Part shown: one piece after another, positions 22,950 to 33,256 of the stretch
Numbering within the stretch: the stretch's first letter is position 1
How the letters are laid out: every line of letters starts with the position of its first letter
Assembly: GCA_016647705.1 (NCBI GenBank)
Contig: JAENRU010000484.1
Coordinates: 1,054,001-1,118,000 of the forward strand
Direction of reading: 5' to 3'
Source: Eucommia ulmoides
Taxonomy: Eukaryota > Streptophyta > Magnoliopsida > Garryales > Eucommiaceae
Length of the DNA stretch: 64,000 bases
Notes under the pieces: generated by a model
The model's input: only the letters and a program-made list of their open reading frames with translations
Told to the model about the DNA's origin: nothing
The model's database searches: none
Program-made: the position numbers and the translations under genes

Positions 22950-23355
22950 CCGGACGTCGCCTAGTAGACGAACACAGCAAATTACCGGAGCAGTGTCGCG
23001 AAGATCGGCACGTGCTCCGACTTGAATCCCTTCATCACTGTCTCGGACAGGTTGAAAGAGGACATGGTGAGCGCTTGCTCTACCAACCCCGCCATCGTCG
23101 GCACGGTGGCGTCGGAAGATCCAAACGCCTGCTGCGCCACCGCCTCAAACGAGCGACCGGGATCTAGATCGACAAACTTGGCGTCGTCAGTAAAGCAAAT
23201 GAATTCAGCCACCAACGTCTTGGTCGGGTTGCATTCTCAACCCGTAACGCCATTGATGGATGGATTTATCGATTTCTTCGTCCCCCCCTGCATGTGATCG
23301 AAACATCTGTTTTCCAGAACCAGAACGACGATCGCCGACACCTTCAAATCCTCCG
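22950..23355 (-). pseudogene. Captured fragment of a non-specific phospholipase C (NPC) gene
   Basis: Read on the minus strand (antisense to the retroelement), one frame carries the plant NPC / phosphoesterase signature: IVVLVLENRCFDHM (normally ENRSFDH, part of the active site), then KKSINPSINGV, FTDDAKFVDLDPG and SFEAV, AGLVEQALTMS, then SETVMKGFKSEHVP and FAVF. NPCs hydrolyse phosphatidylcholine and related lipids to diacylglycerol. Breaks: a TGA after the INGVTG segment, a TAA before FAVF, and an apparent deletion joining FAVF to a VY.ATS piece. Only the first third or so of the enzyme is present; the start codon and most catalytic residues are missing. Flanking frames at 23400-23610 were not recognised. 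Likely transduced by the retroelement or inserted into it. Confidence 0.72.
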
Positions 23356-23359
23356 CCGT

Positions 23360-24699
23360 CGTTGAGATTGGACAAGGAGAATCAACAACATCGATGGTCA
23401 AATCCAGAGCGAATCAGCTTCGGAACGATGCAACTGAAATCAAAGCTTCTGGAAGAGAACTGTTCGCGAGGAGATCGAACCGCGGAATTCGCTCAACAAG
23501 CTCCCCGGATCCGAAGCAGCTGCCATCCTTGTTGCCAGATCTGCATGCCTTAACCGCCTCCAATGTGTTCGGCGAAATCCACGATCTCTCTGCTGCTTCC
23601 TCCTCCAACGAACTGCAAAGGAGAAGAGAAAAATCAGGAGAGAGTGAAAAAAAAAAAAAAAAAAATCCATTGGCAAAGATCGTGCTCGTCGATACGATGA
23701 TAGAAACTGGATCTCGAGTGGCATACTCGCAACCTCATTCGCAGGCCATCCAGAATGCAATCAATTTCTCCATATATGAGTTTGGCTCTGCCTCACGATG
23801 GTGAGGTTCATAAAGCGAAAGAAATGAACAAGGAAGTGTTTTTTGAACATGTTGACACTGTTGCCATTGATGAACAAATACAAAGAAAGCAAGGAGGCGG
23901 CGGCTGCAGGTAAAGAAAGCCAATAAAAAAAAAAAAAAGTAACCTAGGGATAATTACACTAAGGGCCCTGAGGTAATATTTATATTTTCAGTTTTTCCCC
24001 TATCGTTTATTTTTGAAAATAAACTTATAAATTATCTAAAACTAATTACAGCTTTACGCCCCCTAAAGTTTATATTTGGAAATAAACTTATTATTGTCAC
24101 TTAGGGATGAATACATTAAAGCCCTTGTGGTAGCAATTATATTTATTGTCCCTTAAAGTTTATTTTTGACATAAACTTATAAATTATCGTTGACGTCTTG
24201 AAAAGTCAATGATAAATCCCCGGGTATGAGAATAACTCCCCGGCAGAGGAAGTTGGGTCTGAGGGTAACTCCCTGGTAATTTGAGGTAACAATTATATTT
24301 GAAATTTTACCCCCTAAAAGTTTATTTTTTAAACTTATGTGATTTAGGGCTAAATACACTAAAACCCCTAAGAATTGCAGAATATTATATCTTGTCGATT
24401 TAATACATAAAGTGCCTTAAATCCGATTTCGTATTCATAACTCGTTCGACAAGCAAACCAGTTATAAAGGAGGGCAAAATAGAAGAGAAAACGGATTATT
24501 TATAAGAAGACGTTTATATACAAATTCCCCGGGTATGAGGGTAACTCCCCGATGGACCTTGACAAATTCTCTGGGTCTGAGGATGCCACCCTGATAAAGA
24601 AATATCTGGTCTCAAATCACCAAGTGTAAAAATTGAAAAACCAAGCTCGCTTGTCAATTCGGCAAGAAAGACTTAGTACAAAAACTAAATATACTTCAA
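23360..24699 (+). other. Non-coding internal region of the composite element
   Basis: Contains an A-run (23646-23663) and, at 23940-24370, three or four loose copies of a phrase like GGGATAATTACACTAAGGGCCC followed by AAGTTTATTTTTG. Those phrases resemble the ends of MULE-type MITEs. A CTCCCCGG(T)ATGAGGGTAACTCCC-like phrase recurs near 24220, 24255, 24525 and 24560. No gag or pol motif was found. Confidence 0.45.
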
Positions 24700-26260
24700 T
24701 TGAGCACACCAGCTCAGCATTTAACTGGGCGCCTCAGCCCAGAAGCAAACTGAGTTCGCTAACTTAGACGCTAACTGAGCATATCAGCTCAGCACTAACT
24801 GGGCACATCAACCCAGAAGAAAACTGAGTTCACTAAACTCAAACGCTAACTGAGCGCACCAACTCAGCATTTCACTAGGCACCTCAGCCCAGAAGCAAAC
24901 TGAGTTCGCTAACTCAGACGCTAACTGAGCACATCAGCTCAACATTTAACTGGGCGCCTCAGCCCAGAAGCAAACTGAGTTCGCTAACTTAGACGCTAAC
25001 TGAGCACATCAGCTCAGCACTAATTGGGCACTCAGCCTAGAAGCAAACTGAGTTCGCTAACTCAGATGCTAACTGAGCACATCAGCTCAACATTTAACTG
25101 GACGCCTCAGCCCAGAAGCAAACAGAGTTCGCTAACTCAGACGCTAACTGAGCACATAAGCTCAGTACTAACTGGGCACTCCCAGAAGCAAACCGAGTTC
25201 GCTAACTCAGACGCTAACTGAACATATCAGCTCAGAACTAAATGGGTGCCTCAGCCCAGAAGTAAACTGAGTTCGCTAACTCAAACGGTGACTGAGCACA
25301 TCAGCTCAGCACTAACTGGGCGCCTCAGCCCAGAAGCAAATTGAGTTTGCTAACTCAAACGCTAAATGAGCACATCAGTTCAGCACTAATTGGGTACTCA
25401 GCCCAAAAGCAAACTGAGTTCGCTAACTCAGACGCTAACTGAGCACATCAGCTCAGCACTAACTGGGTGCCTCAGACCAGAAGCAAACTGAGTTCGCTAA
25501 CTCAGACGCTAACTGAGCACATCAGCTCAGCACTAATTGGGCGCCTCAGCCCAGAAGCAAACTGAGTTCGCTAACTCAGACGCTAACTGAGCACATCAGC
25601 TCAGCACTAACTGGGCACTCAGCCCAGAAGCAAATTGAGTTCGCTAACTCAGACGCTAACTGAGCATATCAGCTCAGAACTAACTGGGCGCCTCAGCCCA
25701 AAAGCAAACTGAGTTCGCTAACTGAGCACATCATATCAACACTAACTGGGCACTCAGCCCAGAAGCAAACTGAGTTCGCTAACTGAGCACATCAGATCAA
25801 CACTAACTGGGCACTCAGCCCAGAAGCAAACTGAGTTCGCTAACGCAGACGCTAACTGAGCACATCAGCTCAGCACTAACTGGGCACCTAAGCCCGGAAG
25901 TAAACTGAGTTCGCTAACTTAGACGCTAACTGAGCATATCAGCTCAGCACTAACTGGGCACCTCAGCCCAGAAGCAAACTGAGTTCGCTAACTTAGACGC
26001 TAACTGAGCACATCAGCTCAGCACTAACTAAGCACTCAGCCTAGAAGCAAACTGAGTTCGCTAACTCAGACGCTAACTGAGCACATTGGCTCAGAACTAA
26101 CTGGGTATCTTAGCCCAGAAGCAAACTGAGTTCGCTAACTCAGACGCTAACTGAGCACATCAGCTCAACACTAACTGGGGCACCTCAACCCAGAAGCAAA
26201 CTGAGTTCAATAAACTCAGACACTAACTGAGTATATAACTTCAGCATGTAACTGAGTATC
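24700..26260 (+). repeat. Array of about 21 tandem units (about 73 bp) of hairpin modules
   Basis: Each unit holds three short inverted repeats: TGGGCGCCTCAGCCCA, CTGAGTTCGCTAACTCAG and CTGAGCACATCAGCTCAG. Units vary by small deletions, and near 25720-25800 shortened units lack one module. The stems are conserved more than the spacers, and paired changes were not systematically tested. Two tandem open frames across it are repeat artefacts. The array lies between the NPC fragment and the final LTR. Confidence 0.85.
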
Positions 26261-26605
26261 TCGCTCGACAGCTCTCTCGTAGTAGAGCTCGTTAGCTCTC
26301 TAGCACGTCGGCTATCTCGTTTGACAGCTCTCTCGCAATAGAGCTCGTCTGCTCTCCATCTCGTCGATTATCTTGCTCGACAGCTTTCCCGAATAACAGT
26401 CTATCGGCTATCTCACCAGACAACTTTCTCGCAGTAAAGGTCGTAAGAACTCCAGTTCGACAACTCTCTCGCAGCAGAGCTCGTCAGTTCTACAGTTCAT
26501 CAACTCACTCAAGAAATATTTAAAACTGACAATAACTGAGTATAAGAAGAGAATGTGACCTTTCGTCTTACTTCTTCGAATTAACACTCAGGTCAAGAGG
26601 GCAAA
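26261..26605 (+). repeat. Second repeat block and pre-LTR segment
   Basis: At 26261-26500 another repeat type occurs, with GCTCGACAGCTCTCTCGCAG and GAGCTCGT words at about 75-80 bp spacing. Then unique sequence and a purine-rich AAGAGGGCAAA tract abut the LTR; this is the likely polypurine tract. Confidence 0.65.
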
Positions 26606-27222
26606 TGATGTGGGAAAAATTCCTGCTACCCAAGAGAAGCCCATCATAATAAGCTCAAAGCTCAAAACTAGCTGAGTCGTGGACATTGGTCCAAACCGAT
26701 GATCTATATACGGATCCGTCAAGTGGAAGATCAAAGAACCTAATTCACACTTAAAGTGGGGGAGCCAAAAGAGCGTAACTCCGCACTAATTGTGTAACTC
26801 TCCATTAAATTATTATATAATGGGGAGCCAAAATGATTATAACTCCCTATTAAATAGCAACTTAATAGAGAGAAGACCAAGTCATTAAGGACTATGTCAC
26901 ACATAGCTAACGGTCAAGATTTGTTTAGTCTATAAATAAGGTAAAGGTATCATATTATGATTACAAGGCAGTCTTTTGCCTAATACCCTTGAATGGACTG
27001 ACTTATTCTCACGCCGGATGTTCTTTGGCCGACACCACACCGGTATCCCCTTAGAACTAATCGGTTTTGCAGGTCAGGAGGGGCAATAGATGCAGGTTGT
27101 GGAGATTTCTGGCACGTGCGAAACTATTATACGTGCCATGGATTTTTTGGCAACATCAGGTTGTGGAGATTTCTGGCACATGCGAAACTGTTATACGTGC
27201 CGGGGATTTTTTGGAAACATCA
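26606..27222 (+). repeat. 3' LTR with a 64-bp tandem duplication at its end
   Basis: Starts TGATGTGGGAAAAATTCC and ends GGAAACATCA. It is 617 bp, exactly 64 longer than the inverted copy. The excess is a second copy of its last 64 bases (27095-27158 and 27159-27222), both ending in AACATCA. Confidence 0.88.
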
Positions 27223-27299
27223 ATTTCAAATGGTAAGATCTGCAATCCGCCAATTCCAATGTTCGCGTAATAAATAAATTGTCTTTTACCTTTAAATCT

Positions 27300-27496
27300 G
27301 CGAATGAGAGCCTTGACACAATGACAGAGGTTCGCCATATGACCTTTAGGTCACGGGTTCGAGTCGTATGCATAATCTCTTGCGAAAGCAAGGTAAAGTC
27401 ACATACAATAGAACTAATTAAGTGTTCTGATCCTTCCTCGGATCCCAATTATCTCTTTTTATATCTAAATCCACGCTTGACGCGGGCTAAAACTAT
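27300..27496 (+). mobile_element. Au-type SINE
   Basis: The head reads GAGAGCCTTGACACAATGAC (A-box region) with the tRNA-like B-box GGGTTCGAGTCG at about 27355. CTCTTGCGAAAGCAAGGTAAAG and CCTTCCTCGGATCCC follow, the layout of the widespread plant Au SINE. The tail is decayed. It lies next to the retroelement in AT-rich DNA. Confidence 0.8.
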
Positions 27497-28571
27497 TTAA
27501 GAATAATGGCGATGCGATGTTGTCTTCTGAGACCGACTCCACTTGACTAAGCTTCCTGCCATTTTTGGCTTCCATTATTAACATAAACAGCTTTTCCAAA
27601 AATTTAAGCTCCTCATCCTTGTAGTGGGTGACTAATCATCAAGATACTAAAGGTGGTAAAACAAATTTGTTAATTAACTTTTTTAAACGATTAAAAAGAT
27701 TTTTTGAGATAATACAATAAAATTAAAAAATTAAGATATCAAATACTTTTAAGGAGTAAAATGTAATTAATTGACTTTTTTTGGGGGTTGCGATGAGAAA
27801 AAAATAAAATTTTATACAAAGAATGATTATGAAGACCAGGGTTAATGCACAAAAAATAATAACATAATTATATTTATTAGTTAATTTATCTTTGACAGGT
27901 ACATAAATTTTTTTAAGATAATATCTAAAAACTAAAAATTTATGTCTAAAAATTTCGTACTGTGAAATTATATTTTTCACTTTTAAAATTTTTAAATTAT
28001 AGTTTTCTTAGTATTTACTATCTTTTTTTCCAGTTATAAATTAGAAAAAACAACACTTGGCCAGAGGTGGTAAAAAATTTGTTGAATTTCACATTAAAAA
28101 AATAAAAATAAATTGTATATTCAAGTTCACAAACATTAATTTATGTGTATATATATATATATATTTTAAAAAAAAAAAAATTCTATTTATTCCGATGTGA
28201 AATTTTAAAAAATAAATTATATTCCATAAATAATAAGTAAAATTACTAATTTAAGAAATTGATTCAATTTTAATTAGATCAAAAAATCTAAAACTAAAAC
28301 TAATTAAATTTAGAAAAGGAGATTATTGAATAGCCATCAATCATAGATCCTCCTAGAAAGAAACAGAAACAGAAACAGAGGGCATCTTCGAATCTTCATC
28401 ATCCGTTCAAATTTTAGAAAATTCAGAGAAAATCAAACACTAAGTTCTTGAATCATCTCCCAATCTTCATTATCAGCAATCATCCATGCAAATTTAAATA
28501 TATAAAAAAATAAAAATAAAAAAAAATATCAGAGAAAATCAAATCCTAAATTCCTGAATCAATTTAAATGA
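27497..28571. other. AT-rich intergenic region
   Basis: No gene recognised. Many A/T runs and a short (TA)n at 28148. The stretch 28340-28570 contains two similar phrases (CAGAGAAAATCAAA.C.TAA.TTC.TGAATCA) and is probably the 3' flank of the exonuclease relic. Confidence 0.4.
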
Positions 28572-29219
28572 TTAATGCCAAGAAGCAATGAAGATTCTTC
28601 CAATTTCAAAAGAAACAAACGCATTAATACATGCATAATGTACCTGCTTCGCCGTGAGCCACTGCTGATCCCAGCGGCTTATCGTGATCTTCCTCGGCTT
28701 CTGAATTTCTTTCCCAAGCACAACTCTTGCCAACTCCTTCAGCCGGGCATTGCAAAGTTCTTGCCTTCGGTAATCCTCGACGATCAACCCCCGCAGATCG
28801 GCGGTGTTGGCGACTTTCAACCCATAGTCTTGGATCAACTTTTTCGAGTTGTTCAAAACCCCGACGCCGTCGAAGGTATAGTCGGGATTTGACAAAAAAT
28901 CAAAGAGAGATTGAGGGATTCCGGTGGTGTGAATGAATTAAAAGATGAGGCATCGCCGGCCGATGCACAGTTGTATGGTAGCAATGGAATTCACGTTGTG
29001 GCGGTTGAAGCAAGGAGCCCATTCCTCGTCGACTCCAATGATAAGACGGTGGAGCCGGTTGTGATGGATGGACTCCGTCTCGAAAATCCACATGTCGATG
29101 TAGGCAGGGGAGTAGGTGACCATGATATGGATTTCGTAGTCGAAGAAAGGAACATCGCAGAGATTGTGGGTTTCGTAGGACAACTGGTAGTCTACAATGG
29201 CGGTCTTCATAGTTGTCAC
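28572..29219 (-). pseudogene. Werner-syndrome-like 3'-5' exonuclease, single-stop pseudogene
   Basis: Minus-strand frame of 216 codons from ATG at 29219 to TAA at 28572, broken only by a TAA near 28938 where the family has glutamine. It matches the plant family of short DEDDy exonucleases related to the WRN exonuclease domain, which trim DNA or RNA 3' ends. Seen in order: MTTMKTAIVDYQLSYE, the first acidic motif in LIIGVDEEW, CIGRRCLIF, the second motif region YGLKVANTADLRGL, LKELARVVLG, SRWDQQWLTAKQ and YACINAFVSFEIGR. The last catalytic Asp of YACID is Asn here. Stop plus lost catalytic residue argue for a pseudogene. GGGTTTTAGGAGAGAGAG repeats lie upstream. Confidence 0.85.
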
Positions 29220-30380
29220 AGATGGAATTGAGGGTTTTAGGAGAAAGAGAGAAATCAGGAGAAGGTTTTAGGAAAGAGAGAGAACTGGGTTTTAGGAGAG
29301 AGAGAGAACTCGGGAGAGGGTTTTAGGGGGAGAGAGAACTGGGTTTTTTTTTTTCGCTCAATGGGCTTTAGCCCTTTAAAAAAAATATGATTGAGACTAT
29401 TTTATCCTCTCAACTCTAGCTCCCTTTTCATTTCTATTTTGTCATCACCGTTTTAAATCTCACCCTTAACAAATTTTGATCTTAATAAAAAATTAAGATT
29501 TTTTTTATTTTCATATCGCACTTTTTCATTTTTATTTTCATTTGAAATTTTTTCTCGTATTATCTTAATTTTCATAAAAAAATTAAATTTAAAAATAGTA
29601 ACGTAAATTAAATAATTTTCGGTTTTCAAATTTTGTACTTATTAAACAGACAAAAATAATTCAACATTTAAAATTTTAATTTTTTCAAACAAACTTCTAA
29701 TATTTTTAGCATTTAAAAAAAAAATCAACACTAAAATTTAAGCCGTTATAAAGTATGACCGTAATGTCAAGGAGAGAAAAAAGAAATTAATAAAAACTAA
29801 AAAATAGGGGAATGCTCACACTTCATTTTAATGAGAGGGAGAATGCTAACACCACTTGTTTAGTGGGATGTAAATGACTCCCCCCACTATTTATAGGCAA
29901 CTTCTACAATTTTTCTTGAGATATTAGCTTGGAAATTCTATAACTTTTTTCTTTTTTCTTTTAATGTTTAGAATTTCCTAGAATAGTGATTATTAGGATA
30001 GAACAGTAATCTGTACCTGTTTTGGCCATCGTAGAAGTTTGAATCTATTATAGCGGATTACTAACTAGGTCTTTCTTCATATAATTTAAATTTTGTGATG
30101 ACGGCTCTCAATGAGAAGAAACTATTCATCTATTCTAGGGAGGAGATCTAGTTATATATATTAGGATTTCTCGTTGGATCCTCCCATAACGAGATTCAAC
30201 GAAACCCTAAACTCACACTTACCACTTAATTAGGCTATTACATAAAAGATACAACAATCCAAATTAAAATATGATCACTGATTATTTGGTTTGCTTAAAT
30301 AATAAACTATCCATTAACCATTTTTTTTTGTAAAACAATTTATTCAATTAATGTTAGCCCAAAAAAAAATTTCTATCAAC
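29220..30380. other. Spacer between the two exonuclease copies
   Basis: Starts with purine-rich leader repeats (29232-29345), then AT-rich sequence. No gene, clear transposon end or RNA gene is recognised. Confidence 0.4.
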
Positions 30381-30581
30381 CTATTCCACGTCGAGTCCAA
30401 TGAGGAGACAGTGGAGTCGGTTGTGATGGATGGACTCCGTCTCGGAAATCCACATGTCGACGAAGGCAGGGGAGTGGGTGACCATGGTATGAATTTCGTA
30501 GTCAAAGAAAGGAACGCCGCAGAGATTGTGGGCTTCGTAGGGCAACTGGTAGTCTACAATGGCGGTTTTCATGGTTGTCAC
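30381..30581 (-). pseudogene. Second Werner-like exonuclease fragment (5' end only)
   Basis: Minus-strand copy of the first 66 codons of the relic at 28572-29219, up to LLIGLDVE at the first catalytic motif. It then meets a stop and unrelated A-rich sequence. Upstream leader sequence (GGGTTTTAGGAGAGAGAG) is shared, so the duplication included the 5' flank. This copy keeps the normal D-V-E motif where the other copy reads D-E-E. Confidence 0.82.
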
Positions 30582-30593
30582 AAATGGAATTGA

Positions 30594-31194
30594 GGGTTTT
30601 AGGAGAGAGAGAAATCGGGATAGGGTTTTAGGAGAGAGAGAGAGAGGAGACTAAATGCGCGAAGATTTTGATGCGTTCAAGTCATAGTTTCCTTCTCCAT
30701 TATGTAAATGGTTTGAAAATGCAAGTGGGATCCGATACTTGGTCAAGATCATGATGTGTGTATATTTTCAGTTAAAATGAAAAAAAATAAGAATTTTTTT
30801 TTAACTCTAACGACAATTTTAATATAATCATTTAAAAATAATTAAATAATTAAAAAGTAAATATTTATTTATTTATTTTTTATTTTTTTAAATATCATAT
30901 TCCTTTACTTTTTTACACTAACATTCCTAAAGAAAATAAAGACAGAGATATGGAGGGACAATTTTTTGCTCTAAATCACAATTTCCCTCTTTCTTCTTCA
31001 CCATATCTGCCTCTGCCCTCACAATTCTTCTTTGAAGATCAATCAGAATTGAATATGGCACCAAAATGTGATCCTGAAAAAAAATATGGGTCGATTTTGA
31101 AATATTTCAAAAGTATAGGGATTTAATTGAGTGAAGTAAAACTTTGAGGACTAATTTGACAAGAAATATTGTTTGATGTAAAATTAGACCAAAC
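30594..31194. other. AT-rich intergenic region
   Basis: Purine-rich leader repeats at 30597-30650, then A/T-rich sequence. No gene recognised. Confidence 0.35.
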
Positions 31195-32405
31195 TAGATA
31201 AATTACACATTTTTGCACCTTAGACCCCTGAAATTTCAGAGAAATTCCACTTTACTCCCTATACATTTAATTTGAACACATTAAACCTTAAGTATCAAAA
31301 TCGTGTCAACTTAATCCAAATCGGAAACTAAGTCACTTTTTATGACGGTAATCAACCACGTGTTAAACACGAAATCACCCATATGGGTGAATCTGTCATA
31401 AAATTTAACGGAATGACTGATTTGACACGATTTGTATACTCGAGTGTTAATTGTGTTAAAAGTAAAAAGACATAGGATAAAGTGAAATTTTTTTTTAAAA
31501 AACTTTAGAGGTAGAAAAAAGCCCTAAAGTAAATTCCTAAATTTAGTGGAATATGTTAAGAACAATAAAATGATTTTTTTTTTTTATAAAAAATTTACAA
31601 GAAATGGACTAAACAACATTTTATTTTAAATTTCTATTACTTTGTTTTTATTAAAAATGAAGAATAAAATAGAAAAAAAAAATGTCGTCGTAACTTTTTT
31701 TTAAACATTAAATTTCAATGAAAAAGAATAAAAATCAATTAATTGAATTTTTTTAACCTTCGGTAATGAGTAGAATGAGTGTTTTGTAGGTTTTAAAAGT
31801 ATTAAGGGTTAAAATAAAAGATAATCAAAGTACAAGGGCCTAAAAGGCAAATAATTAATGCCCCTCTACCATTTGGTTTGACCAAATTACACTTTGTACC
31901 CCTATAAATATTTTGTTAGTACTCATCTATGTGGTTCGGAATTAAATGCAACGGTAAAATAATTAACAAAATTTTAAAAAATGACAAATTTATTAACTCA
32001 AAAGAATAAAAGAAAGAAAATGTCAAAAAAAATGGGACAAAACAAATGTTATCCACGTTGACTCGACCTGGGACATAAATATCAATTAATATAATTTATT
32101 AATTGACTTCTCGAGATTTGACCATTAACTTTGACAAACATATAACTGTTGCCCTTTAATCTGAACCATGTGGGAATAAAATCTTATGAAAATAGAACAA
32201 GAGTGTAAAATGCAATTAAGTCAAAGTATAGAAGCAAAGTGTAATTAACCCAAAAGGCAAATTAACACGTACTTTTAGAGATCGCTGCTGATTTAGATGA
32301 ACTTGACAAGATTTGAATACTTCTGAATTTAATGTATTTAAATTGAAAGTACAAAGGCTAAAATAAAATTTGTCTAAAATTTCAGGGGTACAAAGTGTAA
32401 AAACC
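31195..32405. mobile_element. Probable MULE-type non-autonomous element, about 1.2 kb
   Basis: The ends form a long imperfect inverted repeat of about 110 bp. The left reads GACCCCTGAAATTTCAGAGA and the right, read backwards, GTACCCCTGAAATTTTAGAC; further matched words on both sides include AACACATTAAA/AATACATTAAA and the following CTTGTCAAG-type stretch. Interior is AT-rich without a transposase. No target duplication was established, so the limits are approximate. Confidence 0.55.
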
Positions 32406-32566
32406 TCTTACTTTTATTCAAAAACAACACACAAGTCCTAAATATAAAATTTGAGTGTTAATAGTCTATTTTGCCCTTTAAGATTTTGTTTTACCTTTCA
32501 TCCATAATTGAATTGTCTTCGAGTCGACAAAGTAGGAATATCTGTAAAATATAAATTAAAATAATT

Positions 32567-32609
<43 letters not shown>

Positions 32610-33041
32610 CACCAAATAATAATAATAATATTTTTTTACCTAATTGAAGTGTAATTATTCCTCTTTTAATTCATAATAATTGGATCGAACTTTATGTTCT
32701 CAAAAAAAAAAAAATTGGAATCTTCAGTATTTCTATTGTATTATCCGAAATATCAATCTATGAAAAAAAAAAGAAAAAGAGTTGTAATATTTAGCTAAAA
32801 TTGATTAAATATCAATAGGGACAAACTTATTTATTAAAAAAAAGGTTAAAATTTTGGGGGTATATTGGTAATATAACATTAAATTATTCTAATTTAAAAC
32901 AAACTATAATTCTTTAGAGGTTATATTAGAATTTATATTATAAAATCATCGGTGACAACTATTTTGGATGTGGGAGATGAATTTAATATCATTAGAAGGG
33001 GGTTTGACATTTTGTACCCTTAAAGTTTGACTGCTATTTCA
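32406..33041. other. AT-rich intergenic region with an ATT/AAT microsatellite
   Basis: A (TTA)n run at about 32570-32608 is followed by a short (AAT)n at 32617-32632, which could pair with it. No gene recognised. Confidence 0.4.
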
Positions 33042-33049
33042 CTCGCAGT

Positions 33050-33221
33050 TAGGGATGGTCATGGGTCCAGAGGCCCGATCGGCCTGTCCAGTCCGACCCT
33101 ATTTTTGTAGGGCTGAGGATTGGCCCATTCATTTTTAGGGTCGGGTTAGGGCTTGATTATTTTTGTTTAGGCCCGGCCCGGCCTGGCCCGAATTTTTTTA
33201 AAATATAAAAAATATATATTT

Positions 33222-33256
<35 letters not shown>

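Larger units (their letters stand above)
21052..27222 (+). mobile_element. Composite non-autonomous LTR retroelement with an inverted extra 3' end
   Basis: Layout: inverted LTR (21052-21604) with its adjoining internal tail (21605-22234), then a direct LTR lacking its first 19 bases (22235-22768), a PBS-like site, a 3.8-kb internal region and a final direct LTR (26606-27222). Complete LTRs begin TGATGT or TGATGC and end ACATCA. The outer flanks ATTTA (21047-21051) and ATTTC (27223-27227) agree at four of five bases, which hints that the whole composite was inserted as one unit. No gag or pol was found. The internal region holds an antisense phospholipase C fragment and hairpin repeat arrays. 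Confidence 0.8.

Noticed and set aside
23394-23804. 136-codon plus-strand open frame as a possible retroelement gag
   Set aside because: No gag, zinc knuckle or protease motif. It partly overlaps sequence continuous with the antisense NPC fragment and includes an A-run.
25024-25221. Open frame with repeated SSLTQ..LTEHIS segments
   Set aside because: It is only the translation of two hairpin units. The unit length does not keep the frame across the array.
24700-26260. Regularly spaced repeats that could suggest a CRISPR array
   Set aside because: Repeats are contiguous units with variable stems, not constant repeats with unique spacers. The setting is a plant LTR element and no cas gene exists.
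27303-27375. Possible tRNA gene (B-box GGGTTCGAGTCG)
   Set aside because: No cloverleaf can be formed, and the context matches the Au SINE head and body.
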